Counted from the first letter of the stretch, positions 8,784 through 18,495 are shown. The stretch is DNA of 64,000 nucleotides from JAHEEL01 sp942491345 (GCA_942491345.1 CALOAN010000012.1:26530-90529), one strand, 5' to 3'. Made by a program: numbers and translations. The notes: generated from the sequence alone by a model not told the origin.

Positions 8784-11363
8784 TCAGGTGGCAGCGCTCG
8801 GTTGCTCCACTCGATCGAGAATTTCCTCCAGCCGCAACTCCCGGCCCTGCTGCAGCGCACCCTCGAACACCTCTGGCGCCAGGGCCTCCCGCAGATCGCT
8901 CACGCAGCGATCGGTGGCGTCGGCCTCCCACGGACGCTGGGCCGAACCCGTCGCGTCGCGCAGGCCTTCGGCGGCGCCGACGATCTCGGCCGCAGCCAGC
9001 AAGCGACCTTCGAGCGCCAGCACCAGCGCCACGCCATCGAGCGCGTGCGACATGCACGACAGGTGGCCGAGGTCGTGGAAGCTCCGTGCGGCGGCCAGCA
9101 TGTGCATCATCGACTCCTCGAGCTCACCACAGGCGGCGAGCGCATGGCCGATGCCTTCCTCGCCATGGGCGACGCCGAACGGTGAGTCGATCTGCCGGAA
9201 CAACTCGGCGCCCAGCCGGGCCTGAGCGACGACGTCGTCGAGATCGTCGGGATTCCGCAGGCGCCACTGTGAACGCGTCCAGTTGACGTAGGCCCGCCCG
9301 AGGGTGTCGTCGAGCTCGTCGAACGCCGCCTGCGCGGAGGCCAGCGTCGCGTCGACGTCCTCGTCGAGGCCTCGACCCCACAGGCAATACGACAGCATCA
9401 GCTGGCTGAACGCGGCCTGGCTTCGATCGCCGAGCGCCTCGTAGAGCGCGACCGCTTCCCTCCCTGCCGGCACTCCGGCGGCGAAGTCGCCGCCTTCGAA
9501 CATCACGCCCAACGTGGTGTACTGAGCCCGGGCGAGCAGCTCCGGTGACGCATCTTCAGCCGCCGCGATCTCCTCTGCGAGCCGCCGCCCGCGATCGGCC
9601 CAGCTGTCGATCGGCGCGCTCACCGTGATGCGCAGCGTCGCGATCGGGTCACGCGACTCGGCCCACGACCGGGCAGCTCGCAAGTTGTCGTGCTCGGGCC
9701 GGACCGCCGCCAGTGCCGCGTCCTGACCCGGTGTGCGCATCGCCGCCTCGAGCCGATCGATCAGCCCGAGACACCAAGCGAGATGAGCCTCGCGAGCCGA
9801 CTCCGCCGCATCGCCGGCAGCGAGCTTCGAGCCGGCGAACGCTCTCAGGGTCTCGAACATTCGATACCGCGTGCCGCCGACTCCAGGCTCGGACACCACC
9901 AGCGACTTGTCGACCAGCCGAGCCAACGTCATGACTCCGCCCAACTCGGCCGGCAGCACCGCCGCAACCGCGTCCGCCGTGAAACCGCCTGCGAAGACCG
10001 AGAGCTGTTCGAATGCCGCCCGCTCCTGAGTGTCGAGCAGGCCGTAGCTCCATTCGATCACCGCATCGAGCGTGCGGTGACGCGCCCCGCGGCCACGGCC
10101 ACCCGACAAGACCGAGAACTGGTCGCGCAGATGATCGGCAAGCTCGTCGACCGACATCGTGCGCAGGCGGGCCGCCGCCAGCTCGATGGCCAACGGCATG
10201 CCGTCGACCAGCCTGCAGATCTCGGCAGAGATCGCGGGTGCCGAGGCAACCACGTCGACGCTCGCGTCGGACGCTGCGGCCCGAGCCCCGAACAGTCGCA
10301 GCGCCGCTGACGTGCGCATCTCGAATTCCGGCGCATCGACCCCGGGTACCTCGAGCGGGCCGAGCGTGACGATCCCCTCGTCGGGCAGGTCGAGCAACTC
10401 CCGGCTGGTCGCCAGCACTCGCACCGCCGGCACGCGCGACAGCAGCTCATCGACGAATTGCGCGGCCCCGTCGATGATGTGCTCGCAGTTGTCGACGACG
10501 AGCACCGTCTCGCGATCGCGCAGATGGTTGATCACCTGCTCGCCGAGCGGCCGGCTGCCCGACTCGGTCACTCCGACCGCATCGGCGAATGCCGTGGCGA
10601 TGTGGGCATGGGAAGCGACTGGCGCCAGGTCGATGAACCACGTACCGTCGGCCGCCGTCAGTGATCGGGCAACGGTGGTGGCGAGGGCGGTCTTGCCGAT
10701 CCCGCCCGGCCCGACCAGCGAGATCAGCCGATGCTCCTCGAGCATCTTGACGACGCGCTGCGCTTCGCGCTCACGGCCGACGAGCTCGGTTCGTTCCTGT
10801 GGCAGGTTCGTGAGCGGCGCCGCCGACGTGCGCAACGGCGGAAACTCGTTCGGGAGCCCTTCGACGACCACCTGATGGATCGAGCAGGCATCACGCACCC
10901 CCTTGAGGTGATGCTTGCCGAGATCGAGCGTTGCAGCATTGCCGGCCAGCAAGGCGGTGGGCAGCGAAACGAGGATCTGGCCGCCGTGCGCCGACGACAT
11001 GATCCGCGCGGCCAGGTTGACGTCGGAGCCGAAGTAGTCGCCGTCGCGTAGTTCGGCGGTGCCGGTGTGCAGCCCCACGCGGACCCGCAGCTGGCCGATC
11101 TCGTCGAATGTGGTTGCCATCATCTCTCGCTGGAGGGCCACCCCGGCGTTGACGGCCGATTGAGCGTCGGGGAAGGCAACGGCGAACGAGTCCCCGGCGG
11201 TCGTGAACACATAGCCGCCGTTGCGCTCGAAGGTCCTGCGCAGAATGGCATCGTGGCCGGCGACGGCCGACTGCATCGCCTCCTCGTGGTCGTTCCACAG
11301 AGGCGTCGAGCCCTCGAGATCGGTGAACAGAAACGTCACGGTCCCACGAGGCGGCCCGTGCAT
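8784..11363 (-). CDS. Class III cyclase-domain protein with P-loop ATPase and TPR-like region
   Basis: An 859-aa signalling protein. Residues about 5-175 form an adenylate/guanylate cyclase catalytic domain (TVTFLFTDLEGSTPLW, then VNLAARIMSSAHGGQIL). A STAND/NB-ARC-like ATPase follows, with P-loop GPGGIGKTALA near residue 221 and VLVVDNCEH near 290. The C-terminal half is helical and TPR-like (ARAQYTTLGVMFEGGDF and similar). This matches the mycobacterial cyclase-ATPase family, but no LuxR DNA-binding tail is visible. Whether the cyclase is active cannot be judged from sequence. The ATG lies two bases downstream of the VOC gene stop, so the two genes are probably co-transcribed. Confidence 0.85.
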   Translation of the reverse strand: MHGPPRGTVTFLFTDLEGSTPLWNDHEEAMQSAVAGHDAILRRTFERNGGYVFTTAGDSFAVAFPDAQSAVNAGVALQREMMATTFDEIGQLRVRVGLHTGTAELRDGDYFGSDVNLAARIMSSAHGGQILVSLPTALLAGNAATLDLGKHHLKGVRDACSIHQVVVEGLPNEFPPLRTSAAPLTNLPQERTELVGREREAQRVVKMLEEHRLISLVGPGGIGKTALATTVARSLTAADGTWFIDLAPVASHAHIATAFADAVGVTESGSRPLGEQVINHLRDRETVLVVDNCEHIIDGAAQFVDELLSRVPAVRVLATSRELLDLPDEGIVTLGPLEVPGVDAPEFEMRTSAALRLFGARAAASDASVDVVASAPAISAEICRLVDGMPLAIELAAARLRTMSVDELADHLRDQFSVLSGGRGRGARHRTLDAVIEWSYGLLDTQERAAFEQLSVFAGGFTADAVAAVLPAELGGVMTLARLVDKSLVVSEPGVGGTRYRMFETLRAFAGSKLAAGDAAESAREAHLAWCLGLIDRLEAAMRTPGQDAALAAVRPEHDNLRAARSWAESRDPIATLRITVSAPIDSWADRGRRLAEEIAAAEDASPELLARAQYTTLGVMFEGGDFAAGVPAGREAVALYEALGDRSQAAFSQLMLSYCLWGRGLDEDVDATLASAQAAFDELDDTLGRAYVNWTRSQWRLRNPDDLDDVVAQARLGAELFRQIDSPFGVAHGEEGIGHALAACGELEESMMHMLAAARSFHDLGHLSCMSHALDGVALVLALEGRLLAAAEIVGAAEGLRDATGSAQRPWEADATDRCVSDLREALAPEVFEGALQQGRELRLEEILDRVEQPSAAT

Positions 11364-11365
11364 GA

Positions 11366-11758
11366 TCAGGCAGCGGGCAGCCAGAACTCGAGTTGGATGT
11401 TGTCCGGATCCCGGAAGACGATCACCGTGCCGATCGGTGTCTCGGTTGGTGGCGCGTGGGTGATGCCGAGTTCGTCGAGCTTGGCTGCCCACTCCGTGAT
11501 CTCATCGGCTGACTCGACGCCGATCGCGACGTGGTCCATGCCGGTCCGCATCTCGTCGAATGCGTCGCCCGATCCGGCCACCGGGTACTGGCGCAGTCCG
11601 ATCACCATCCCCGAATCGGGATGCGCGAGCACCCGATAGCGAACATCGTCGGTGTCGTCACCGATCACCTGCACCATGCCGAGCAACTCGCTGTACCACG
11701 CCGCAGACCGGTCGACGTCCGTGACCGTGAAGGCCAAGTGATGAATTCCTGTGAGCAT
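11366..11758 (-). CDS. VOC/glyoxalase-superfamily protein
   Basis: A 130-aa single vicinal-oxygen-chelate domain pair: MLTGIHHLAFTVTDVDRS at the start, GMDHVAIGVESADEI in the middle and FRDPDNIQLEFWLP at the end, with His and Glu at the usual metal positions. ATG at 11758 is preferred over the upstream ATG at 11770 because GGGGGGAA, a good ribosome-binding site, lies just before it. It is immediately upstream of the cyclase-ATPase gene (2-bp gap). The substrate is unknown; such proteins serve as dioxygenases, isomerases or resistance proteins. Confidence 0.82.
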   Translation of the reverse strand: MLTGIHHLAFTVTDVDRSAAWYSELLGMVQVIGDDTDDVRYRVLAHPDSGMVIGLRQYPVAGSGDAFDEMRTGMDHVAIGVESADEITEWAAKLDELGITHAPPTETPIGTVIVFRDPDNIQLEFWLPAA

Positions 11759-11897
11759 GTTTCCCCCCATGCGGTCAGCCCAACGTTAGCCGTCCCGGTA
11801 CCACGCGGCCGCCTGCGTCACGACGGCCAGAGCGTGTGTCCTGCGGCGGACGCCGTTTCCGTCAGCCGGGCTTCGGTTGGGTGGTTACGATCGGAAG

Positions 11898-12818
11898 ATG
11901 ACGGGATTCGAGTCGGTGTGTGTTGCGGCGGTCCAGGCGACGCCGGTGGTGCTCGACGCCGACGCGACGGTCGACAAGGCCATCGACCTCCTCGGCGATG
12001 CGGCCGATCGTGGCGCGAGCCTGATCGTGTTCCCGGAGTGCTTCGTGTCGGTGTACCCGAGCGGGGCGTGGGCAGCGCAGGCGGCGAGCTGGGCCGAGGG
12101 CTGTGATGAGCTGTGGGAGCGGATGTGGGCGTCGAGTATCGACGTGCGCGGGCCGCTGGTCGATCGACTCGTCACGGCGTGCGCGGAGCGAGGTGTCCAT
12201 GTCGCCATCGGCATCAACGAACGCGAGGACGACCGGCCCGGCTCGCTCTACAACACGTTGCTGGTGATCGGCGGCGAGGGTGTGTTGCACCGACACCGAA
12301 AGCTGATGCCCACGATGCACGAGCGCGTGTTCCACGGCGTGGGTGCAGGCGACGATCTCGGTGTGGTCGAGCTTCCCGGAAGCGCCCGGGTGGGTGGCCT
12401 CATCTGTTGGGAGAACCGGATGCCGCTGGCGCGATGGCGTGTCTACGAGGGAGGCCCACAGATCTGGTTGGCGCCGACCGCGGACGACAGCGACGGCTGG
12501 ATCGCGTCGATGCGACACATCGCGATCGAGGCGGGGGCATTCGTGGTGAGCGTGCCTCAGTTCATCCCGGCGAGCGCGTTCCCGGACGACTTCCCGGTGG
12601 CGTTGCCCGACGACGTCGATGTCTTCGGCCGTGGGGGAGCGTGCATCGTGTCGCCCGGCGGCGAGGTGATCGCCGGCCCGCTCTACGACACGGAGGGGAT
12701 CGTCATCGCCCAGTGCGACCTTCGCGAGTCGCTGCACGCAAAACGGTACTTCGACGTCGTCGGTCACTACGGCCGAGCCGACGTGCTCGCGCGGAGCCTC
12801 CCAGCTCTCCCGTCCTGA
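11898..12818 (+). CDS. Nitrilase-family carbon-nitrogen hydrolase
   Basis: A 306-aa nitrilase-superfamily enzyme that hydrolyses a nitrile or amide through a Cys-Glu-Lys triad. Visible residues are E47 in FPECFVS, K135 in HRKLMPT and C170 in LICWENRMP. The LICWEN block and YPSGAW point to the aliphatic or aryl nitrilase branch rather than the amidases. ATG at 11898 begins MTGFESVCVAAVQATP, the expected family N-terminus. It stands alone, facing a convergent NUDIX gene. Substrate unknown. Confidence 0.85.
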   Translation: MTGFESVCVAAVQATPVVLDADATVDKAIDLLGDAADRGASLIVFPECFVSVYPSGAWAAQAASWAEGCDELWERMWASSIDVRGPLVDRLVTACAERGVHVAIGINEREDDRPGSLYNTLLVIGGEGVLHRHRKLMPTMHERVFHGVGAGDDLGVVELPGSARVGGLICWENRMPLARWRVYEGGPQIWLAPTADDSDGWIASMRHIAIEAGAFVVSVPQFIPASAFPDDFPVALPDDVDVFGRGGACIVSPGGEVIAGPLYDTEGIVIAQCDLRESLHAKRYFDVVGHYGRADVLARSLPALPS

Positions 12819-12848
12819 GCGCGTGCCCGTCGGGGTCATCGGTCGGGG

Positions 12849-13325
12849 CTACCGCGCGTTGACCTGATCGCTCAGGTGATCCAGCAGCCGATCGAGGAAC
12901 GCTCGCTGTGCGGCGATGATCATGGTCCTCGCTGCCTCGACGTCGAACCACTCGACACGGTCGAGTTCCGGGAAGGTCTGCATGCGCCCCGACTTCGGTG
13001 GCCACTCGATCTCGAAGGTGTTGCTCACGGCCGTGGCTGCATCGAGGTCGCCGTCCGCCGCAAATGCCCGCACGACCTTTCCGCCCGACTGACGCACCTC
13101 GCCGAGATCGACGAACGATGTCGCCGGCACCGGCATGCCGACCTCCTCCTCGAACTCGCGGCGCGCTGTCGCGAGCGCGTCCTCGTTCGCGTCGTACTCG
13201 CCCTTGGGGATCGTCCACGCGCCCGCGTCCTTGCGCGCCCAGAACGGGCCGCCCATGTGCCCGAGCAGCACCTCGACACGACCGTCCACCAAGCGGTACA
13301 GCACGATCCCGGCGCTCCGTCGCAT
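12849..13325 (-). CDS. NUDIX hydrolase
   Basis: A 158-aa NUDIX protein with a complete Nudix box: G at GEYDANED, then REFEEEVGMP, giving the G-x5-E-x7-REx2EExG pattern. It begins MRRSAGIVLYRLVDGRVEVL, and the WARKDAGAWTIPKGEY stretch resembles diadenosine-polyphosphate or MutT-like hydrolases that cleave nucleoside diphosphate derivatives. The start at 13325 gives the full fold. It lies just downstream of the helicase gene on the same strand, separated by 22 bp, so co-transcription is possible. Confidence 0.86.
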   Translation of the reverse strand: MRRSAGIVLYRLVDGRVEVLLGHMGGPFWARKDAGAWTIPKGEYDANEDALATARREFEEEVGMPVPATSFVDLGEVRQSGGKVVRAFAADGDLDAATAVSNTFEIEWPPKSGRMQTFPELDRVEWFDVEAARTMIIAAQRAFLDRLLDHLSDQVNAR

Positions 13326-13347
13326 CGACCGAGTGTGACAGCTGGGG

Positions 13348-15978
13348 TCAGACCCCAGATGCAACACCGAGCAGGCGCAGCACGACGCGGGCCTCGTCGG
13401 CGCTGGCGTCGGTGTCGACCGTCGCTTCGAGGCGCCACTCGTTGGTGTCGTCGGGGTCGCGCAGGATCTGTGTGACGAGGCCGGTCGAGCGGTCGTAGTG
13501 GAACAGTTCGCCGGAACGAGCCCCCGGATCGGTGAGGATCTCGTCGTGCTCGGCCCAGTAGGGCTGCATCACCTCGATCAGCGTCTCGCCCGACGGCCAC
13601 AGCTCCCGGTCGGCGTCGGCGACGATCTCGTCGTAGCCGCGACGGCGCGCCAGCTTCTGCACCCAGTCGAACGCCCGGTTGCGCACCATCACCCGGAACG
13701 CCCGGTGGTCGTCGATGATCGTGCGCTCCCCGGTCGGGAGGCCCGGACGGAGGTCATCGACCGATTCGACGTCCTCGGGATGCAGCAGCCGCTCCCACTC
13801 GTCGATCAGGCTCGAGTCGACCTGGCGGACGACCGCGCCGAGCCACGCGACGATGTCGCCGAGTTCGGTGGTCGCCAGCTCCTCGGGCACGTTCTGCACG
13901 AGGCCCTTGTAGACGTCGGACAGGTACCGCAGGACGACCCCCTCGGAGCGCTTGAGCCCGTAGTCGTTGACGTACTCGCCGAACGTCATCGCCCGCTCGT
14001 ACATCTCGCGCACGATCGCCTTCGGCGCCACCGTGTCGCCACCCACCCACGGATGGCGGGTCCGGAACTCGTTGAAGTTCCCGTAGATCCAGGCTGCGTT
14101 CGGCTTCGGGTACTCGACCTGCGAGAGGCGCTCCATGCGCTCCTCGTACTCGACGCCGGACGACTTCATCTCGGCCATCAGCTCGTCCTTGGCCCGCCTG
14201 ACCTGGGCGGCGAGGATCACCCCCGGGTTCTCCTGCACCGACTCGATGATCGTCAGCATGTTGAGCGCGTGGTCGATCGCATCACCCGAACCGGACTCGG
14301 CGCCCTCAGCAGCCTCCGATTCGGCGGCGGGCAACGCGTGCAGTGCTTCCACCGCCCACAGCGAGAGCGGCTGATGGAGCGCGAACTGGTCCTGGAGATC
14401 GAAGTTGACACGAACCCGACGACCGAACTCGTCGGGTTCGTCCGGGAACTCCAGCATCTCGGCATCGACCAGCGACCGGTAGATCGAGATCGCCCGACGG
14501 ATGTGTGCCCGTTGACGGCGCCTCGGTTCGTGGTTGTCGGTCAGCAGCGTTCGCACGGCACGGCATCCGTCGACCTCCGTGCCGTCGGCATCGTGGACGA
14601 CCGGACGGTCGAGGAGGTTCATCACCATCTGGTGGCTCACCTGGAAGTGCGACTTCAGCTCCTCGGGCTCGCCGGCGACCAGCCGGTCGAACGTCTCCTG
14701 GGTCCAGTGGGCGTAGCCGCGCTCGGGCTGCTTCTTCTTGACCACCTTCTTCTTGCCGCTCGCTGCGGCCTTCTCCCCGAGCCGCTGGTTCTCCACCACG
14801 TGCTCGGGGGCCTGCACCCACACGTCACCGCGATCGTCGAACCCCTTGCGACCCGCCCGCCCACCGATCTGGGCGAACTCGCGGTTCGACAGGATCCGCA
14901 CGCCGGACCCGTCGTACTTGCAGAGCTGGGTGAACAGCACCGAGCGGATCGGCACGTTGACCCCGACGCCGAGCGTGTCGGTGCCGCAGATGATCTTCAG
15001 CAGCCCGTCCTGGGCGAGCTTCTCCACCAGCAGCCGGTACTTCGGGAGGAGCCCGGCGTGGTGGACGCCGACGCCGGCGGTGATGAACCGGCGCAGGTCC
15101 TTGCCGATCGGCGAGTCGAACCGGAAACCGGCGAGGGCCTCCTTCACCTTCGCCTTCTCGTCCTTCGTCAGCGGATCGAGCGCCAGATAGTTCTGTGCCG
15201 CCTCGGTCGCGTCCTTCTGGGTGAAGTGCACGAGGTAGATCGGTGCCTTGCCCGATTCCAGCAGCGACGTGACGCTGTGGTGGAGCGTGCTCGTGCGGTA
15301 CTCGAAGTCGAGCGGCACCGGCCGCTGCACCGACTTGACGACGGCGGTGTCGCGCCCGCTCCGCTCCGTCAGGTCCCGCCGGAAGAACTCGACGTTGCCG
15401 AGCGTCGCCGACATCAGCAGGAACTGGGTCTGGGGGAGTTCCAGGAGCGGCACCTGCCAGGCCCACCCGCGCTGCGGGTCGCCGTAGTAGTGGAACTCGT
15501 CGACGACGGCGAGGTCGACCGGTGCATCGCGCCCGTCGCGCAACGCCCAGTTGGCGAGGATCTCCTGGGTGCAGCAGATGATCGGCGCCTCCGGGTTCAC
15601 GGCGGCGTCGCCGGTGACCATCCCGACCCGGTCGGACCCGAACTCCCGGCACAGCGCGAAGAACTTCTCGCTCACCAGCGCCTTGATCGGCGCGGTGTAC
15701 ACGCTGCGCTTGCCCTCGGCGAGCGCAGCGAAGTGCGCAGCCGCCGCCACCAGCGACTTGCCCGATCCGGTCGGCGTGTTCAGGATCACGTGGTTGCCGA
15801 GCACGACCTCGAAGATCGCCTCCTCCTGTGCCGGGTAGAGCTCCAGGCCGATCTCGTCGGCGTAGTCGGTGAACCCGCCGAGGATCGCGTCGCCGTCGAT
15901 CGTGCCGTCGGCCAGCCGCGCGCCCGGGCCCGGAAGGTGTCGGATCAGCGGTGGATCCGTGGCGGTTGACGACGACAT
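13348..15978 (-). CDS. Superfamily 2 DEAD/DEAH-box helicase, DUF3516 type
   Basis: An 876-aa Ski2/Mtr4-like RNA helicase of the actinobacterial DUF3516 group. Motif I TPTGSGKS lies near residue 71, motif II DEFHYY near 160, motif III LLMSATLGN follows, and motif VI QIGGRAGRKG lies near 372. A lysine-rich insert (GKKKVVKKKQPERGYAHW) follows the helicase core, then the long DUF3516 C-terminal region. The likely role is RNA unwinding in decay or ribosome-related processing, by family analogy. It starts at ATG 15978; a truncated phosphotransferase fragment overlaps the first codons. Confidence 0.88.
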   Translation of the reverse strand: MSSSTATDPPLIRHLPGPGARLADGTIDGDAILGGFTDYADEIGLELYPAQEEAIFEVVLGNHVILNTPTGSGKSLVAAAAHFAALAEGKRSVYTAPIKALVSEKFFALCREFGSDRVGMVTGDAAVNPEAPIICCTQEILANWALRDGRDAPVDLAVVDEFHYYGDPQRGWAWQVPLLELPQTQFLLMSATLGNVEFFRRDLTERSGRDTAVVKSVQRPVPLDFEYRTSTLHHSVTSLLESGKAPIYLVHFTQKDATEAAQNYLALDPLTKDEKAKVKEALAGFRFDSPIGKDLRRFITAGVGVHHAGLLPKYRLLVEKLAQDGLLKIICGTDTLGVGVNVPIRSVLFTQLCKYDGSGVRILSNREFAQIGGRAGRKGFDDRGDVWVQAPEHVVENQRLGEKAAASGKKKVVKKKQPERGYAHWTQETFDRLVAGEPEELKSHFQVSHQMVMNLLDRPVVHDADGTEVDGCRAVRTLLTDNHEPRRRQRAHIRRAISIYRSLVDAEMLEFPDEPDEFGRRVRVNFDLQDQFALHQPLSLWAVEALHALPAAESEAAEGAESGSGDAIDHALNMLTIIESVQENPGVILAAQVRRAKDELMAEMKSSGVEYEERMERLSQVEYPKPNAAWIYGNFNEFRTRHPWVGGDTVAPKAIVREMYERAMTFGEYVNDYGLKRSEGVVLRYLSDVYKGLVQNVPEELATTELGDIVAWLGAVVRQVDSSLIDEWERLLHPEDVESVDDLRPGLPTGERTIIDDHRAFRVMVRNRAFDWVQKLARRRGYDEIVADADRELWPSGETLIEVMQPYWAEHDEILTDPGARSGELFHYDRSTGLVTQILRDPDDTNEWRLEATVDTDASADEARVVLRLLGVASGV

Positions 15979-16169
15979 GTCGGTTCGAGGGTACGCACGG
16001 ATCGATCAGGTGACTCGTTCGACCAGCGCCTCCATCGTCGCTCGTTCGCTCGCATCGTCAGCGCTTCGACCTCGGTCGACCTGCCGTTGCGGTTTCGTCG
16101 CAGCACCCGCCCCGGCCCAGCTTCGAACACGTCACAGTCGCGTCCCCGCCCGATCAACTCGTCGGTCAT
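15945..16169 (-). pseudogene. Truncated aminoglycoside phosphotransferase-like fragment
   Basis: A short frame starting MTDELIGRGRDCDVFEAG, which looks like the nucleotide-binding N-terminus of an APH/phosphotransferase enzyme, continuing with RVLRRNRNGRSTEVEALTMR. Similarity then stops, no catalytic HxD or DxD follows, and the frame ends inside the helicase start. I read it as the stump of a degraded gene, though a short functional ORF cannot be excluded. Confidence 0.4.
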
Positions 16170-16188
16170 CGCTGCCGAAGGTAGTGGG

Positions 16189-16962
16189 CTACACCCGCAC
16201 CGGCCGTCCGAAGCGGGCATCGACCGCATCGGCGACCCGGACCAGCGGTTCGCCCGACGGCGCAGTCAGTCCGGCCGCAATCACCGCCGTGTCGTCGAGT
16301 TCGACGATCGTCGCCGTGCGCAACGTCCACGGCGGATGGTCGACCGGATGGTGGCGGAGCTGGCCGCGCCACTCGGCAACCGTGCCCCAACGAGCGGTCA
16401 GGAAGACGTCGAGGTCGGTCGGCTCGACGATCGGGCCGGCGTCGACGACCAACCTCGTCGATGCAGCGGGCGACCGAGGCCAGCGTCGGCGAGCGGTCTC
16501 GTAGGTCCAGCGGTCGCCCGTCCGGTCGATCGCCATCGTCGACCACACGTAGGGAAAGCCGATCGTCCACCGGGCGAACGCGACGATCGGGAGTCGGGCA
16601 GCATCGAGTGACAGGAACCACACGGCCCGGTTGCCGACCGAATCGATCACATAGGTGCGCACGTTCGTCTCGGCGAACGTGGAGATCCACGGCAGCGGCG
16701 GCAGGAAGCTCGGCCCTGCCCGCCGCATCCGGAACGGCACGAGCGACACCCAGGCCCGTGGACCGGCACCGTCGTCGAACGTGTCGACCTGCAGGCCGTC
16801 CGGGAGCAGCGCCTGGACGTCCGCCGGATCGTACGACCAGTGCACGAACGCGAGGTCGTCCCAGCGGTTGCGCAGCCATGCTCGCCGGATCGGCGTCGGA
16901 CACGTGGGCGACAGGGGCTGTGGTTCGGCCGCCCTCGGTACGCTCCTCACGTGGCCAAGCAT
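16189..16962 (-). CDS. DUF2071 (YqjF-like) protein
   Basis: A protein of about 257 aa with DUF2071 features: RRAWLRNRWDDLAFVHWSYD, then VQALLPDGLQVDTFDG-like sequence, AWVSLVPFRM, and FPYVWSTMAIDRTGDRWTYE. Function is not known for the family, which resembles acetoacetate-decarboxylase folds. The start is uncertain: ATG at 16962 would overlap the divergent DUF971 gene start by 12 bp, while GTG at 16950 abuts it. No signal peptide is visible. Confidence 0.8.
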   Translation of the reverse strand: MLGHVRSVPRAAEPQPLSPTCPTPIRRAWLRNRWDDLAFVHWSYDPADVQALLPDGLQVDTFDDGAGPRAWVSLVPFRMRRAGPSFLPPLPWISTFAETNVRTYVIDSVGNRAVWFLSLDAARLPIVAFARWTIGFPYVWSTMAIDRTGDRWTYETARRRWPRSPAASTRLVVDAGPIVEPTDLDVFLTARWGTVAEWRGQLRHHPVDHPPWTLRTATIVELDDTAVIAAGLTAPSGEPLVRVADAVDARFGRPVRV

Positions 16963-17277
16963 GACATCGAATCCGTCGAAGTGGACCGTCAATCGCATGT
17001 CGAGGTCCTCTTCGAGGACGGCGTACGCGCCCGATTCGAGCTCGGGCCGCTCCGTCAGGCCTGCCCGTGTGCCGACTGCAACGCGAAGCGCACTCGCGAT
17101 CAGCCGGTCGCACCGTGGATCGACAAGGGCGAACCGATCACGATCAGCGACGCCGAACTCTCGGGCGCGTGGGGCCTCAGCCTCGACTGGAGCGACGGTC
17201 ACTCCACCGGCATCTATGCCTGGGAGAAGCTGCGCGAGTGGGTCGACGCCGGCCGCCTCGGAACCGTCGACGGCTGA
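16951..17277 (+). CDS. DUF971 protein (gamma-butyrobetaine hydroxylase-like N-terminal domain)
   Basis: A 108-aa protein consisting only of the DUF971/GBBH-like domain: HDIESVEVDRQSHVEVLFEDG, then CPCADCNAKRT and IYAWEKLREW. The paired cysteines (CPCADC) are the usual metal-binding site of this domain. GTG at 16951 is the only sensible start. Stand-alone DUF971 proteins are widespread; a role near iron-sulfur proteins has been proposed, but nothing here tests it. Its start faces that of DUF2071 with no intergenic space. Confidence 0.8.
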   Translation: MAKHDIESVEVDRQSHVEVLFEDGVRARFELGPLRQACPCADCNAKRTRDQPVAPWIDKGEPITISDAELSGAWGLSLDWSDGHSTGIYAWEKLREWVDAGRLGTVDG

Positions 17278-17307
17278 CGAACCGCGTCGGGGTCGACCGT
17301 CCGAGCG

Positions 17308-18495
17308 TCAGGACGGCACGACGGCGTCACCGATCACTCTCGCTGCCGCTGCGACACCCGACCCTCCCGTTGGCACGCCGAGCGAGTGGAGCGCGGCTTC
17401 GATCGTTCCCAGCGTGCCCAACAGCATCGGCGGGTTGAGGTGACCCATGTGGCCGATGCGGAAGCGTGCGGTGTCGGCGCCGATGCCGAGCCCCAGTGTG
17501 ACGCCCATCTCGCGCTCGCAGGTCGCCCGGATCGCGGCGGCGTCGATCGTGCCGGTGGTGATCGTCGTGACGGCATGTGAGCGAGCGCCCGGGTCGGTGA
17601 CGTTGCAGCTCAGGCCGTCGTCGGTGTGCCAGGCATCGACCGCCGCCCACACGGAACGGGCCAGCGTCTCGTGCCTCGACCAGACGTTCTCGAGGCGCTC
17701 CTCCAGGATCATGTCGAGCGCTTCGCGCAGGCCGTACAGCAGGGGGATCGGCGGGGTGCCGTTGTAGAGCTGGTAGTGCGCGTCGACGTTGCGGCGCGAC
17801 GCCCAGTCGAGATAGCCGACGCGCATGTCGGCGCGCTCGTGCGCGGCCAACGCCTTGTCGTTGGCCCACACCAGTCCGAGCCCAGGCGGGGTCATCAGCC
17901 CCTTCTGGCTGGCGCTCACCGTGACGTCGACACCCCACTCGTCCATCTCGTAGCGGTCGCAGCCGAGCGACGCGATCGCGTCGACCATCAGCAGCGCGGG
18001 GTGCCCGGCCGCGTCGATCGCACGACGGATCTCGGCGACGTCGTTGCGCACCCCGGTGGCGGTGTCGGCGAGGACGACGAGAATGCTCTTGATCTCGTGG
18101 CGCGCGTCGGCGCGCAACCGATCCTCGACGGCGGCCGGATCGACCGGGCCGTCGTCGGTGCCGGGAAGGACCTCGACGTCGGCGCCACTGAGCGCTGCCT
18201 GCTCGCCCCACACGACGGCGAACGTCCCCGATTCGAGCACGAGCACCTTCTCGCCGCGACGCATCGTGTTCGACACCGCCATCTGCCAGGCGGCATGGCC
18301 GTTGCCGATCACGATGAACACCTCTCCCGTCGTCCTGGCGATCGCCGGCAGGTCGGCGAACAGGCTGTTGGAGACGTCGAGCAGCGGACCGTCGTAGATG
18401 TTGGGCATCGGACGGTGCATCGCTGCGAGCACGCGATCCGGCACGATCGAGGGCCCGGGGATCGCCACCTGCGGGCGGCCGTGACGGAGCGTCAT
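17308..18495 (-). CDS. Class V aminotransferase (alanine/serine-glyoxylate aminotransferase-like)
   Basis: A 395-aa PLP enzyme of the alanine-glyoxylate/serine-glyoxylate aminotransferase group. It begins with the family motif IPGPSIVPDRVLAAM, has the GNGHAAWQMAVSN phosphate-cup region, the aspartate in LLMVDAIASLG, and the PLP-binding lysine in SASQKGLMTPPG. The C-terminal domain includes RSHAVTTI and FRIGHMGH. It likely interconverts glyoxylate or another 2-oxo acid with glycine using Ser or Ala. The LLM oxidoreductase gene precedes it on the same strand, 39 bp upstream. Confidence 0.87.
   Translation of the reverse strand: MTLRHGRPQVAIPGPSIVPDRVLAAMHRPMPNIYDGPLLDVSNSLFADLPAIARTTGEVFIVIGNGHAAWQMAVSNTMRRGEKVLVLESGTFAVVWGEQAALSGADVEVLPGTDDGPVDPAAVEDRLRADARHEIKSILVVLADTATGVRNDVAEIRRAIDAAGHPALLMVDAIASLGCDRYEMDEWGVDVTVSASQKGLMTPPGLGLVWANDKALAAHERADMRVGYLDWASRRNVDAHYQLYNGTPPIPLLYGLREALDMILEERLENVWSRHETLARSVWAAVDAWHTDDGLSCNVTDPGARSHAVTTITTGTIDAAAIRATCEREMGVTLGLGIGADTARFRIGHMGHLNPPMLLGTLGTIEAALHSLGVPTGGSGVAAAARVIGDAVVPS

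Noticed and set aside
16189..17202. Extended DUF2071 start at 17202
   Set aside because: The extra 80 residues are the antisense of the DUF971 gene and have no family similarity.
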